Virus record (IMG/VR): IMGVR_UViG_3300027759_000002
Coordinates: 115,755-179,754 of that record
Length of the DNA: 64,000 nucleotides
Source: a virus
Direction: 5' to 3' (one strand)
The translations under genes were made by a program, and so were the position numbers. The number at the start of each line of letters is the position of its first letter. The first letter of the stretch is position 1. Below are positions 46,380 through 54,332 of this stretch, in pieces. The notes under the pieces are model-generated. The model saw nothing but the letters and a program-made list of their open reading frames with translations, was not told the origin of the DNA and ran no database searches.

Positions 46380-46526
46380 ATGTCGCAAAACACTGAGCTA
46401 AAACAAGAACCGCAAGAACCTATTGACTGGAAATTGCTAGATGAAGTTGTCCGTAAGTGGGCAGTACTATCAGGACATGAAGATGACCAAGATTGGTACA
46501 GAAAAATGAAGGAATATTATGAGTAA
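46380..46526 (+). CDS. Small protein, 48 aa
   Basis: Reads MSQNTELKQEPQEPIDWKLL then DEVVRKWAVLSGHEDDQDWY. Two bases after the previous stop, with GTAGGAG SD, and overlapping the next gene by 8 bases. Function unknown. Confidence 0.55.
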   Translation: MSQNTELKQEPQEPIDWKLLDEVVRKWAVLSGHEDDQDWYRKMKEYYE

Positions 46527-46695
46527 GAGCTATATCATTGATTTGCAAGAAGCGAATGACGGCACCGGCGATGCAATCTTACAATTTCCTGATGAATTGC
46601 TTGCTGAAACAGGCTGGAAAGAAGGCACTGTGTTAAATATGAGAGTCGAAGAAACTCCAAGAGGCAATGTTATTATTATGACTGAGAAAAAATAA
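46519..46695 (+). CDS. AbrB/SpoVT-like antitoxin-type protein, 58 aa
   Basis: Contains GDAILQFPDELLAETGWKEG followed by TVLNMRVEETPRGN, the AbrB/MazE-like swapped-hairpin pattern (PDELLxxxGWKEGD). Such stand-alone proteins are common in phages and may be DNA-binding regulators or antitoxins; no toxin partner is adjacent. Confidence 0.6.
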   Translation: MSKSYIIDLQEANDGTGDAILQFPDELLAETGWKEGTVLNMRVEETPRGNVIIMTEKK

Positions 46696-48785
46696 TGGAA
46701 TTACTTGAATCAAAATCACTTTTAGCCAAATTGATGGCAACCGAGAACCTTGTTGTTGAACAACGTCCGGTACCAACAGCATCTTTTGACGTTAAGAATC
46801 GGATTTTGACACTTCCGGTACTGGACAAAAATATCTCTAGTGCTCTTTATGACCTTTTTACAGGACATGAAGTTGGCCATGCTCTCTATACGCCTATGGA
46901 TGGTATGTTGAAAGCTAGAGATGAAAAGGTTATCAGAGATGTGGCCAACGTGGTCGAAGATTCCCGCATTGAACGCAAAATCAAATACAAATATCCAGGC
47001 CTTAAAAATTCATTCGTCAAAGCTTATGGTGAGCTTATGGAAAAAGATTTCTTTGGTATCAAAGGAACAGATATCAACAAGATGAATTTTCTTGACCGTA
47101 TCAATCTGCACTGCAAAGGCGGCGCAGCATTACGTATTCAATTCAATGATGAAGAACGTGGTTTGCTTAATGAAGTTGAAACCACCGAAACCTATGATGA
47201 TGTTATTGATGTTTCGAAGAAAATTATCAAATACATGAAACGCAGATTAGAAGAAGAAGAACAAAAACGTGCTAAAGCTAAAGCTGAAAACAATGATGAT
47301 GGTGAAGATGAAGACGAATCGGAATATGAAGAAGTTGATTTTGATGACCAAGGCAATTCAAAAGAACAAACTTTTGAAGATGGTGAAGATGTAGGAGAAC
47401 AAGAGGTTGAATCTAACAAACAATCTGATAGTGATGAGTTTGATTCTGTAGAAGAAGATAAGAAAGTAAGTCTAGAAGACCAGATTCGTTCCTTTACTGA
47501 TGCGGCTTATAAAGAAAATGAAAAACAACTATTTGATAATAGACTGAGTAATATTATATACGCAAATATTCCACATCTTAATCCAAAAGATGTTGTTGAC
47601 CACAAATATATCTGGACAAGATATAAAGAAGAAAACTATATTTCTTCAACAGAAACATTCCTTAGAATTCGAAATGAAAGTAATAGAGTAGTTTCATACC
47701 TTGTTAAAGAATTTGAAATGCGTAAGAATGCTGACCAGCTGAAACGCACAACAACTGCCAAAACTGGTGAGTTGAATATGAATAAGATTTACTCTTATGG
47801 TTTCAGTGAAGATATCTTTAAGAAAATCTCGGTTGTTCCTGGTGGTAAATCACACGGACTTGTTATGTTCCTCGATTGGTCTGGTTCTATGATTGACCAC
47901 ATCGGTAACACAATGAAACAACTAATCAATTTGGTATTGTTCTGCAAGAAAATGAACATACCCTATGAAGTGTTTGCTTTTGTTGAAGAAACGGATCCGG
48001 AAAAATTAACTAAACAACTGCCAAAAGAAAATGACATATTTTTCAGACCTTATGGTTTGATGAACTTGTTGTCATCCAGAATGTCTAGTTCTGAATTCAC
48101 TTATGCCTGTTCATCATTGGTTTGTATGGCTGGTCTAAGTGGCACCCGTGGTTATTTCCCTTATTGGTTGTCCATGCAAGGAACGCCTTTGAACGCAGCA
48201 ATCGTTCATGCAATGACTATCGTTCCTGAATTTCAAAAGAAAAACAAATTACAGATTGTCAATACAATTTTTCTAACAGATGGTGAAAGTAATAATGCAA
48301 ATCGTTATTTGCAGAAAGACCCTTACTATGGACTAACTGATGTACATATGAAATATGAGAGATTAGTTATTCGTGATCCTGTTACCAAACATGAAGAAAA
48401 GATTGATGGTAAATATGGTAATGAAGCACAGACAAGAGCTTTCATTCGTTTGCTAAAAGCAAGAACTGGTTCGAATGTTATTGGTTTCTATGTTATCAGT
48501 GGTAGAGATTTTAACCGCAAAGTACATGAGTGGTATCCAAAACAAATGAACCACGAAGAAATGAAGGACAACTTTAGAAAATCTAAGTTTGCCATTCTGG
48601 AGAATACTGGATATGATGAGTACTATATATTGCGGTCAAACGGCCTAGATACCGATGAGGATTCTACTTTCGAAGTTAAAGAAAACTCAACCTTCAGAGG
48701 TATTGCCTCTGCATTTACAAAGTACAATAATGGCAAACATAACAGTCGTGTTGTACTAAATCGTTTTATTGGACTAATTGCATAA
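46695..48785 (+). CDS. Zincin peptidase-like and VWA-domain protein (CobT-like)
   Basis: 696 residues. N-terminal FTGHEVGHALYTP (about 55-67) contains HExxH, with EDSRIERKI downstream supplying a third ligand. An acidic low-complexity linker follows (about 190-260), then a VWA domain with MIDAS FLDWSGSM (about 393) and a second FLTDGESNN. VWA proteins of this type work with MoxR/CobS AAA+ ATPases, and one is encoded at 58732. Possibly a metal-chelatase-like or proteolytic remodelling complex; its target is unknown. Confidence 0.85.
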   Translation: MELLESKSLLAKLMATENLVVEQRPVPTASFDVKNRILTLPVLDKNISSALYDLFTGHEVGHALYTPMDGMLKARDEKVIRDVANVVEDSRIERKIKYKYPGLKNSFVKAYGELMEKDFFGIKGTDINKMNFLDRINLHCKGGAALRIQFNDEERGLLNEVETTETYDDVIDVSKKIIKYMKRRLEEEEQKRAKAKAENNDDGEDEDESEYEEVDFDDQGNSKEQTFEDGEDVGEQEVESNKQSDSDEFDSVEEDKKVSLEDQIRSFTDAAYKENEKQLFDNRLSNIIYANIPHLNPKDVVDHKYIWTRYKEENYISSTETFLRIRNESNRVVSYLVKEFEMRKNADQLKRTTTAKTGELNMNKIYSYGFSEDIFKKISVVPGGKSHGLVMFLDWSGSMIDHIGNTMKQLINLVLFCKKMNIPYEVFAFVEETDPEKLTKQLPKENDIFFRPYGLMNLLSSRMSSSEFTYACSSLVCMAGLSGTRGYFPYWLSMQGTPLNAAIVHAMTIVPEFQKKNKLQIVNTIFLTDGESNNANRYLQKDPYYGLTDVHMKYERLVIRDPVTKHEEKIDGKYGNEAQTRAFIRLLKARTGSNVIGFYVISGRDFNRKVHEWYPKQMNHEEMKDNFRKSKFAILENTGYDEYYILRSNGLDTDEDSTFEVKENSTFRGIASAFTKYNNGKHNSRVVLNRFIGLIA

Positions 48786-48794
48786 GGAGTTATT

Positions 48795-49025
48795 ATGGAG
48801 ATTTATTCAGAATATCATGGCGCAGGTAGAAAGGCTACCGTGACCAGACTTAATAGAGGCCTCGACCGTCAATTTGATGTATGGGAAGTTGCCTTGTATG
48901 TTGAGAACCGAGTAATACAAAGAACTACAATTCGCACTGAAAGTGAAGCAGAAGATTTTGCCGAAAATTGGTGTCAAGGTAGTGATGGTAACCAAGTTTT
49001 GTTGAATGAGGTTATTAATGGATAA
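48795..49025 (+). CDS. Conserved hypothetical protein, 76 aa
   Basis: EIYSEYHGAGRKATVTRLN then DRQFDVWEVALYVENR, followed by SEAEDFAENWCQG: a small beta-sheet-rich protein resembling short hypotheticals of T4-like phages. Overlaps the next gene by 8 bases. Confidence 0.65.
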   Translation: MEIYSEYHGAGRKATVTRLNRGLDRQFDVWEVALYVENRVIQRTTIRTESEAEDFAENWCQGSDGNQVLLNEVING

Positions 49026-49296
49026 AAAGACCAAAGAGATTTTCTGTATCACACAGGAAGAATGTGCTGAGGTGACGCAGGCAATCTCAAAGATTTTCCG
49101 TTTCGGTTTTGACTCTGTACATCCTGTTACAAACAAAAGTAACATGCAAAGTTTGGAAGAAGAAGTTGGTGACCTTCTGGCTATGATTGATATTATGGTA
49201 GAGAAATGTATAATTTCTGACAGTAATATTAACGCAGCCAGACAGGCCAAAAAAGAGAAACTGAAAATCTGGTCTAATATTTACAAAGAGGTATAA
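49018..49296 (+). CDS. MazG-like nucleotide pyrophosphohydrolase
   Basis: 92 residues. ITQEECAEVTQAISKIFRFG (E-E-x-x-E) and MQSLEEEVGDLLAMIDIM (E-E-E-x-x-D) form the all-alpha NTP-pyrophosphatase metal site. A second such enzyme besides that at 37490. ATG 49018 overlaps the previous gene. Confidence 0.8.
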   Translation: MDKKTKEIFCITQEECAEVTQAISKIFRFGFDSVHPVTNKSNMQSLEEEVGDLLAMIDIMVEKCIISDSNINAARQAKKEKLKIWSNIYKEV

Positions 49297-49770
49297 ATGG
49301 AATACGATTACAATAAATTCGAAGAATATTTAATTAAACTATTAGAAAATAGGACTGAGGTTCTAGAACCAGAAATTGGTGATAACATTTCTCCTATTTC
49401 TGAAATCAAAGTTGCATTTGATGGTTATGGTGATTTGGAAACCGAAGATGCCAATGGTGAGTATCAATATATTGAACATGGCAATACAAACCTAGAATCA
49501 TATGCAATCTATATTCATAAAAATTCTGCAAAACGTGGTTTTGTTTTTCCTGAACATGATACATATTCTTTCACCTTTGGTAATATGGTGCAACACCGTC
49601 CAGATGAAGAAGTTTGTTTGTTCGCTTGGCATGAATTCATTGATGATGATACTGGTTGGACTTGGCATGTCATTCCTTTAGAAGATAGACTGGCAGAGGA
49701 CAATTCACTGACAGCAGAACAAGTTATGGAAATCTTAGAAGTAGTTGTTAACAGATACTTTTCAGAATGA
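49297..49770 (+). CDS. Hypothetical protein, 157 aa
   Basis: Acidic, with tryptophan-rich FAWHEFIDDDTGWTWHVIPL and LTAEQVMEILEVVVNRYF at the end. No family recognised. Directly follows the MazG-like gene and overlaps the next (ATGA). Confidence 0.6.
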   Translation: MEYDYNKFEEYLIKLLENRTEVLEPEIGDNISPISEIKVAFDGYGDLETEDANGEYQYIEHGNTNLESYAIYIHKNSAKRGFVFPEHDTYSFTFGNMVQHRPDEEVCLFAWHEFIDDDTGWTWHVIPLEDRLAEDNSLTAEQVMEILEVVVNRYFSE

Positions 49771-49916
49771 CGGATGAACAGGCCTTGGCCATTTATGAGA
49801 AACTGAAACAGAAACACGGTGATAACTTACCGGATCCTGACCATGAGCCTATACAATTTGCACATTGCATAAAGATGATGAAACATTATGAACCAGAAAT
49901 ATTCAGAACAGTATGA
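49767..49916 (+). CDS. Small protein, 49 aa
   Basis: Reads MTDEQALAIYEKLKQKHGDN then LPDPDHEPIQFAHCIKMMKH. ATGA overlap with the previous gene. Helical, no known domain. Confidence 0.55.
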   Translation: MTDEQALAIYEKLKQKHGDNLPDPDHEPIQFAHCIKMMKHYEPEIFRTV

Positions 49917-50004
49917 TGCATATTTTCTCAGATAGCACCTATGTTTTCAAGCGCCTCCGGACTTTCCAACGTCCGCCTTCCGAAAGAATTCTTGGAGGTT
50001 CTCA

Positions 50005-50136
50005 ATGACTGACTTACTGGTAATTCTGATTTTATTCTTCCTTTTCTGGGGAGAACCAGACGTATGGGATAAACTTCACGAACGAGCCATGCAACACATA
50101 GAGGAACCACAATGCGTAAAACAATCATCACCTTAG
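50005..50136 (+). CDS. Small membrane protein, 43 aa
   Basis: N-terminal span MTDLLVILILFFLFWG followed by a short cytoplasmic tail. SD TTGGAGG about 7 bases upstream is the best in this area. Overlaps the next gene by 25 bases in another frame. Confidence 0.5.
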   Translation: MTDLLVILILFFLFWGEPDVWDKLHERAMQHIEEPQCVKQSSP

Positions 50137-50405
50137 CACTCCTGTTCAGCACTACAACATTCGCACAAGAAGTTATCACTCTGTCGAAATCGATAAAATG
50201 TTCAAATGCTGAGTCCGTAATGCGATACTTTGCAGAAGAATACAAAGAGATGCCAGTTTGGGTCGGCAAAACAACTAATGGTACGCATGTAACACTATTG
50301 GTTAACAAAGAGAAACGAAGCTGGACACTCATCGAATATGACAGTAAACTGGCTTGCATATTGGGTGCAGGCGATTCCACTAGCAATACGGAGATATCAC
50401 TATGA
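50112..50405 (+). CDS. Periplasmic hypothetical protein, 97 aa
   Basis: Signal peptide MRKTIITLALLFSTTTFA, then a mature domain with two Cys (KCSNAESVMRYFAEEY and KLACILGAGDS). RYFAEEYKEMPVWVGKT recurs in phage exported proteins of unknown role. Confidence 0.65.
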   Translation: MRKTIITLALLFSTTTFAQEVITLSKSIKCSNAESVMRYFAEEYKEMPVWVGKTTNGTHVTLLVNKEKRSWTLIEYDSKLACILGAGDSTSNTEISL

Positions 50406-50602
50406 GTAAACTATCATTACACCAAGAAGACCTAATAGCTATCAAAACATTCTGTGACAAGTATCCGGAATCTGACTACGTAACCGTAACCGTTGATTCG
50501 TCATCTGGTATCGGTTCGATTGTCAAAGTGTCGTTGCCCACGGTCATCAACGGCGATATGGTAATAATAGAAAAAACAATCGTAGATGAAAGTAGTTGGT
50601 AA
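50402..50602 (+). CDS. Hypothetical protein, 66 aa
   Basis: LSLHQEDLIAIKTFCDKYPE followed by a small beta-sheet region (YVTVTVDSSSGIGSIVKVSL). Overlaps both neighbours. Function unknown. Confidence 0.6.
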   Translation: MSKLSLHQEDLIAIKTFCDKYPESDYVTVTVDSSSGIGSIVKVSLPTVINGDMVIIEKTIVDESSW

Positions 50603-50859
50603 TGAACGAACGAATTAAACAACTTATGTTAGAGGCAGGATATGCAGCACCAGAGATTGCTCTACGTGCTCAGAAGTTTGCTGAGTTGATTGTGCGAGAA
50701 TGTGCAACATTGGTTGATGCCGCATTTGACATAGACGAACATAGCGGCGAAGTTGTTTCTTATGCAGATGGCGGTCAGTTGAAAGAACATTTCGGTGTTG
50801 AACCTGATGTAAATGAAAATCTACGGAATCGTAGCACTTATTTTGGAAATGATATATGA
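50602..50859 (+). CDS. Paralogue 1 of a small phage family (EKFAxLIVxEC), 85 aa
   Basis: MNERIKQLMLEAGY, AQKFAELIVRECATLVD and LKEHFGVE match the proteins at 56012 and 60242. The family is widespread in phages (start MNxRIxEL, end EHFGVE) with no known function. Coupled to the preceding gene (TAATG). Confidence 0.7.
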   Translation: MNERIKQLMLEAGYAAPEIALRAQKFAELIVRECATLVDAAFDIDEHSGEVVSYADGGQLKEHFGVEPDVNENLRNRSTYFGNDI

Positions 50860-51032
50860 AACTAAGTGGTATCAATGCCGCCATGGCACACAAAATTGAA
50901 CTACAGAAACTTGTACACCAAGAAACAATCAAACAACAACAGATTAAAGTAATCAAAGACCGTCAAAAAGAGATAGAACGTATGAGGCCTCAAGACCTTA
51001 ACAAAGGCCAAAACATTGATGAAATGGTATGA
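50856..51032 (+). CDS. Small coiled-coil protein, 58 aa
   Basis: MKLSGINAAMAHKIELQKL followed by a Gln/Lys-rich helix. ATGA overlap with the upstream gene and ATG overlap with the next. Function unknown. Confidence 0.55.
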   Translation: MKLSGINAAMAHKIELQKLVHQETIKQQQIKVIKDRQKEIERMRPQDLNKGQNIDEMV

Positions 51033-51220
51033 ATATGAGAGACAGTGACGTACAGAGAACGATAGAGAACCTTGAGAATGCTTTACGTGTGCATCCAGAT
51101 AAAGGCTATGAGATTGGTACTATAGAAGAATCACAGAAATTTGCAGAGGAACGAAAGCTGGACCTGGAAAAATTCCCGGTATCAAGAAGTACCTCCGAGA
51201 AAAATTTTTCGAACCCTTAA
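51029..51220 (+). CDS. Hypothetical protein, 63 aa
   Basis: MRDSDVQRTIENLENALRV, then GYEIGTIEESQKFAEERKLD. Charged and helical; ATG 51029, or 51035 two codons in. Last plus-strand gene before the minus-strand island; nothing convincing lies in 51221-51340. Confidence 0.5.
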   Translation: MNMRDSDVQRTIENLENALRVHPDKGYEIGTIEESQKFAEERKLDLEKFPVSRSTSEKNFSNP

Positions 51221-51340
51221 CAGGGGCCCCAGAAAATAAAAAATGAGAAAAAAGAGTTTGACCAGGTGGCACTTTTTTAGCTAATCACTTACCTACCGCA
51301 CCCCCATCCCTCACCGCTACTGCTCATCCAGCAGAGCCAA

Positions 51341-51375
51341 AAAAAGAGGCAGCACCATTACAGCACTGCCTCTAA
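51341..51375 (-). terminator. Rho-independent terminator of the minus-strand DUF7227-like gene
   Basis: On the minus strand AGAGGCAG (51375-51368) pairs with CTGCCTCT (51354-51347), followed by a T run (51347-51341). Confidence 0.9.
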
Positions 51376-51418
51376 ACCCCACCATCCAGCCTAGCCTCAA
51401 GTGGGGAGAGCGAAAACC

Positions 51419-52066
51419 TTAAGCAGCCACTGCCAAGCGAATAACCTTTGCCATTTTGCGACCGTGAGCAATATATCCCACAACCGCTACATCCTTAGAA
51501 TAACAAGCACGGCAACCAGAGCACTTGCCATTTGTAGTTGGTGCCGTGCAAACCTTAACACCAGCAGGCACTGGCATACCTTCTGGCAGAATTGTAGAAC
51601 CATGCACACCAGCAGTAAAAGTGCCATTTACAGCATCACTACTAGGGCGCACCATCACGTTAGGCAGAGCAGCCATTTTGGTGAGCACCTGCTGGTACTT
51701 AGCGAATTTGTGCATACGTGTTGGCAACCAGTGCTTCACGTGGGGGGTACGTACCATCACAGCATACATTTTGAGCGCTAACTGTAGGGAGTACATATCG
51801 CCAGAATCAAACCAGCGGAAGTAGCTTTGCTTTTTGAGAGCAGCAACCATAGTGTCCACCCAAGCGTCATCCTGCCATGCTTGCTTATTATCGAAGCGCA
51901 CTTTTTTGGTACCAGGGAAATTGTACGTTCCCTGCGTGGCGTAGCAACCAGCACAAGCGGGAACGAGCTCACCATCCGCACCAATAGAACCTTGACAAGT
52001 CTCCAGAGCCTGGAGAGACCAGCTCATGATATTGTCGAGCTTGGAGGTTTTTGAGAGTTTATTCAT
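51419..52066 (-). CDS. DUF7227/GP88-like Cys-rich protein, 215 aa
   Basis: Starts at ATG 52066 after a leader shared with two other minus genes. Conserved blocks: NIMSWSLQALETCQG, CAGCYATQGTYNFP, FRWFDSGDMYS, TPHVKHWLPTRMHK, HGSTILPEGMPVP and GKCSGCRACYSKDVAVVGY. The paired C-x-x-C groups suggest a metal or Fe-S site. This resembles the phage GP88/DUF7227 family, whose function is unknown. Base composition is GC-richer than the surrounding plus-strand genes. Confidence 0.7.
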   Translation of the reverse strand: MNKLSKTSKLDNIMSWSLQALETCQGSIGADGELVPACAGCYATQGTYNFPGTKKVRFDNKQAWQDDAWVDTMVAALKKQSYFRWFDSGDMYSLQLALKMYAVMVRTPHVKHWLPTRMHKFAKYQQVLTKMAALPNVMVRPSSDAVNGTFTAGVHGSTILPEGMPVPAGVKVCTAPTTNGKCSGCRACYSKDVAVVGYIAHGRKMAKVIRLAVAA

Positions 52067-52096
52067 TTCGCTTTGCTTTCTTGATTTGATGGAGTA

Positions 52097-52134
52097 ATTA
52101 TACCACAACCAGTGAAAATGGCAACCTGAGTACT
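52097..52134 (-). promoter_or_regulatory. Minus-strand promoter with AGTACT element
   Basis: Read on the minus strand: AGTACT (52134-52129), CAGG, TTGCCA (52124-52119), 16 bp, TATAAT (52102-52097). Confidence 0.8.
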
Positions 52135-52200
52135 TTTTAACTCAAGCCACCAACTGGAGTATTAACTCGGCACCTCTAGTGCAAGCACCAGCACAAGCGC

Positions 52201-52390
52201 TTGCCACCGAGAGCACAGCTGTGTTATAATACGCACCGACTAAAGAACCAGTCACAAAAACGAATACATTCATACTAACTCCAATTATGTTAACTTTTGT
52301 TTTCAATTTGCCAGTAATTTTCCAACTGGCGGCCTCTGGGATCCGATCCCTTTGCCTTACATCCGAGCGCCGGTGTTGGCACCGGCTTTT
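52201..52390 (+). ncRNA. Candidate small RNA between promoter and terminator
   Basis: TTGCCA (52201-52206), 18 bp, TATAAT (52225-52230); about 130-150 nt downstream a strong hairpin GCCGGTG-TTGG-CACCGGC (52369-52386) is followed by TTTT. Within lies GGGAT-CCG-ATCCC. The plus-strand reading frame here overlaps a better minus-strand gene and is unlikely to be coding, so a short RNA is proposed. Confidence 0.4.
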
Positions 52391-52423
52391 GGTGTTGCTG
52401 TGTTCCTCACAGCACCCGAATGG

Positions 52424-52753
52424 TTACGCAATTGCTTTGCGTGCCATGATGGCAGCAGCAATTGCATTGTCCTCAGCGCCGAAAACCACGCCTTTGCTTG
52501 GGCGCTTGTTGGCTTTTATTGCCTTAGCGCCTACAGCACCAACTTGCTTTGCAAGCAGTTTAGCAAGGCGTGCTTCTGCTTTCACAATAGCGATAGCACG
52601 CTTCTGCTCAGCATCGGCAATTTTAGAAGCATTAGCTGCTTCCTTTTCAGCCTTGACCTTGACGGCAAGAAAAGCAACCTCTGATTTGAAAAACTTCAAA
52701 GAAGCACGAGCAGAGGCCAATTCAGTGGCGAGGGGGGAGAGAGCTTTTGACAT
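52424..52753 (-). CDS. Ala/Lys-rich helical protein, 109 aa
   Basis: Starts at ATG 52753: MSKALSPLATELASARASLK, then long Ala/Lys/Glu helices (VKAEKEAANASKIADAEQKR) and KQVGAVGAKAIKANKRPSKG. Composition is reminiscent of histone H1-like or coiled-coil proteins, but no family is certain. Own promoter and SD (AAAGGA). Confidence 0.6.
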   Translation of the reverse strand: MSKALSPLATELASARASLKFFKSEVAFLAVKVKAEKEAANASKIADAEQKRAIAIVKAEARLAKLLAKQVGAVGAKAIKANKRPSKGVVFGAEDNAIAAAIMARKAIA

Positions 52754-52781
52754 TTTGTTTCCTTTTTGATTTGATGGATGA

Positions 52782-52820
52782 ATTATAACCGATTTTAGCC
52801 GTTTAGGCAACCTGAGTACT
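52782..52820 (-). promoter_or_regulatory. Minus-strand promoter with AGTACT element
   Basis: Minus strand: AGTACT (52820-52815), CAGG, TTGCCT (52810-52805), 17 bp, TATAAT (52787-52782). The upstream half lies inside the end of the next minus gene. Confidence 0.8.
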
Positions 52821-53045
52821 TTTTTCTTCAAGCATTTCACTCAAGATATATTTTGCAATATTCATGAGCTTGCGGGACTGGTCAAGCGCTTGAGCATGGT
52901 TAAAGGACTGGAGCTCTTGAGCGTCCGACAATATGCTCATGCACACCATTTCCAGACCAGAGAACCTGGCGGTGATGCTTTGCATATACTGCTCACGGAT
53001 ATCTGCTGTGGTCATACCGTAGCACTGCTTTTCGAATTCTGTCAT
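52803..53045 (-). CDS. Hypothetical protein, 80 aa
   Basis: ATG 53045: MTEFEKQCYGMTTADIREQY, then helical MVCMSILSDAQELQSFNHAQ and AKYILSEMLEE. The C-terminal codons overlap the promoter of the next minus gene. No family recognised. Confidence 0.6.
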   Translation of the reverse strand: MTEFEKQCYGMTTADIREQYMQSITARFSGLEMVCMSILSDAQELQSFNHAQALDQSRKLMNIAKYILSEMLEEKSTQVA

Positions 53046-53075
53046 ATTTTCTCGCTTTCTTGATTTGATGGACAA

Positions 53076-53121
53076 AGTATAACCGATCCTGCTGATTTTG
53101 GCAATGGTACACTATAGTACT
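53076..53121 (-). promoter_or_regulatory. Minus-strand promoter with AGTACT at 11-bp distance
   Basis: Minus strand: AGTACT (53121-53116), 11 bp, TTGCCA (53104-53099), 17 bp, TATACT (53081-53076). The same AGTACT lies upstream of the divergent plus promoter at 53154. Confidence 0.75.
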
Positions 53122-53153
53122 CCATCGGGAAAACTGAGAACCTTTGCGCTATA

Positions 53154-53181
53154 TTGCCAACCTGTCTGGTTCCTGTATAAT
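53154..53181 (+). promoter_or_regulatory. Sigma70-type promoter
   Basis: TTGCCA (53154-53159), 16 bp, TATAAT (53176-53181); AGTACT at 53116-53121. No gene begins before the next promoter, so it either adds to expression of 53332 or makes a short RNA. Confidence 0.65.
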
Positions 53182-53258
53182 AGCACCTATTCGAAAGCAG
53201 ACTGGGGTGGACGCTGGGGCTGGGCGTTGAAAACGGAAGTACTCTAGCTCGGCAATGG

Positions 53259-53304
53259 AGTACTTTTTCAGTATATTGCCAAACTCTCGGTTTTATTGTA
53301 TAAT
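53259..53304 (+). promoter_or_regulatory. AGTACT element and promoter of the 53332 gene
   Basis: AGTACT (53259-53264), 11 bp, TTGCCA (53276-53281), 17 bp, TATAAT (53299-53304). A further AGTACT lies at 53238-53243. Confidence 0.8.
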
Positions 53305-53331
53305 ACCCACATATTAACACAGGAGTATTAC

Positions 53332-53523
53332 ATGGGCAAAATGTCAGAAATTAGTATTCAATTACAAGAGTTGGAAGAAATGCTGTATACTTTTGGTTTA
53401 GGCCATGAAGAATTCATACAGGAATGTAAACTTTTGTGTGAGTTGGGGTTTGCTGATGAAGTAAATTGTATTATCCATGAGTTTGAAACAAAAGTATTCA
53501 ACGGCGACCTAGAGCGCTTCTGA
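53332..53523 (+). CDS. Hypothetical protein, 63 aa
   Basis: ATG 53332 follows CAGGAG at good spacing; an in-frame ATG at 53296 is inside the promoter. MGKMSEISIQLQELEEMLYT then EEFIQECKLLCELGFADEVN: helical and acidic. Function unknown. Confidence 0.6.
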   Translation: MGKMSEISIQLQELEEMLYTFGLGHEEFIQECKLLCELGFADEVNCIIHEFETKVFNGDLERF

Positions 53524-53917
53524 GAGTAACACTTTGGTTTGCGGTAGAAAAACCATTGTAATGCTTTGAGGTGCCATCGCAGGCACAGACTAAGACTTTC
53601 TTGTTACTTCATAATGCGAAATATGGTGCGCTGGTAACACTAAAGCACACAAAATTGCACTTTTTAACACTTTTGCAGTATATTATGCGGAACATGATAA
53701 CTTTCTCAGTACACCTGGATGCAGGTTACAACGGAAGTACTCATTAACTAGTCAGGTAAAGTTATCCACAGCATATCCACAGCATCTGCGACTTATACAC
53801 ATTTTATACACAGACTTATCCACAGCATATAATATGAATACTATAGTACTCCATGGCCATAATGTAAGACTTTTCTCTTATATTGCCATTTCATATAAAA
53901 CCTGTATAATGTAACAC
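53524..53917 (+). other. Gene-free region with DnaA-box cluster (candidate origin)
   Basis: No credible ORF in nearly 400 bases. Five same-strand DnaA-type boxes lie at 53762-53770 (TTATCCACA), 53773-53781 (ATATCCACA), 53793-53801 (TTATACACA), 53804-53812 (TTATACACA) and 53816-53824 (TTATCCACA). Four match the TTATNCACA consensus exactly. AT-rich stretches flank them, and AGTACT elements lie at 53736 and 53845. Proposed replication origin or DnaA-controlled site. Confidence 0.65.
53845..53910 (+). promoter_or_regulatory. AGTACT element and promoter of the 53918 gene
   Basis: AGTACT (53845-53850); TTGCCA (53883-53888), 16 bp, TATAAT (53905-53910). The predicted TSS (about 53917) touches the first in-frame ATG. 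Confidence 0.75.
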
Positions 53918-54325
53918 ATGACAACAAACAATGATGAAAGAACGAAAATGAGTACTTTTGATAACAATTTTGACTTGGGTATTTTTGCAGATACAATTTA
54001 CAATGCATCGGAAAGTATTATTGCTGAAACTGAAAATGTAGAAGAAGGTTTTACTGGTGATATGTTAGATGTAATACATTTTTCTGACATACGTGATTCT
54101 GCTGAGGAATTACAACTTTTGATTGAACGTTATGAGTCAATCGAAAGTATTAAGAACGAAAGTATTAATTTGTACCAGAATGTTAAGTATATCTTAGAAC
54201 ATTGTGAAAATGAAATCTTTAGTACTACTGACACAGAGATAATGAATTCTTTTGATAACATTAGAACTTATGTTGACGTTATACGTGATGCAGTTAATAC
54301 TTTAGTATCAGAGCAGTCGGCTTGA
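53918..54325 (+). CDS. Acidic hypothetical protein, 135 aa
   Basis: If translation begins at ATG 53918 the message is leaderless; ATG 53948 (MSTFDNNFDLGIF) gives a 125-aa product with a 30-nt leader and is an equal alternative. Acidic and helical (DSAEELQLLIERYESIESIK). No family recognised. Confidence 0.6.
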   Translation: MTTNNDERTKMSTFDNNFDLGIFADTIYNASESIIAETENVEEGFTGDMLDVIHFSDIRDSAEELQLLIERYESIESIKNESINLYQNVKYILEHCENEIFSTTDTEIMNSFDNIRTYVDVIRDAVNTLVSEQSA

Positions 54326-54332
54326 GAACTAT

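Noticed and set aside
51525-51824. Plus-strand frames opposite the DUF7227-like gene
   Set aside because: The minus frame carries conserved family motifs, a promoter and a terminator; the plus frames have none.
52287-52769. Plus-strand 160-aa frame
   Set aside because: It is antisense to the minus-strand gene 52424-52753, which has its own promoter, leader and SD; the plus product is Leu/Ser/Ala/Cys-rich shadow sequence.
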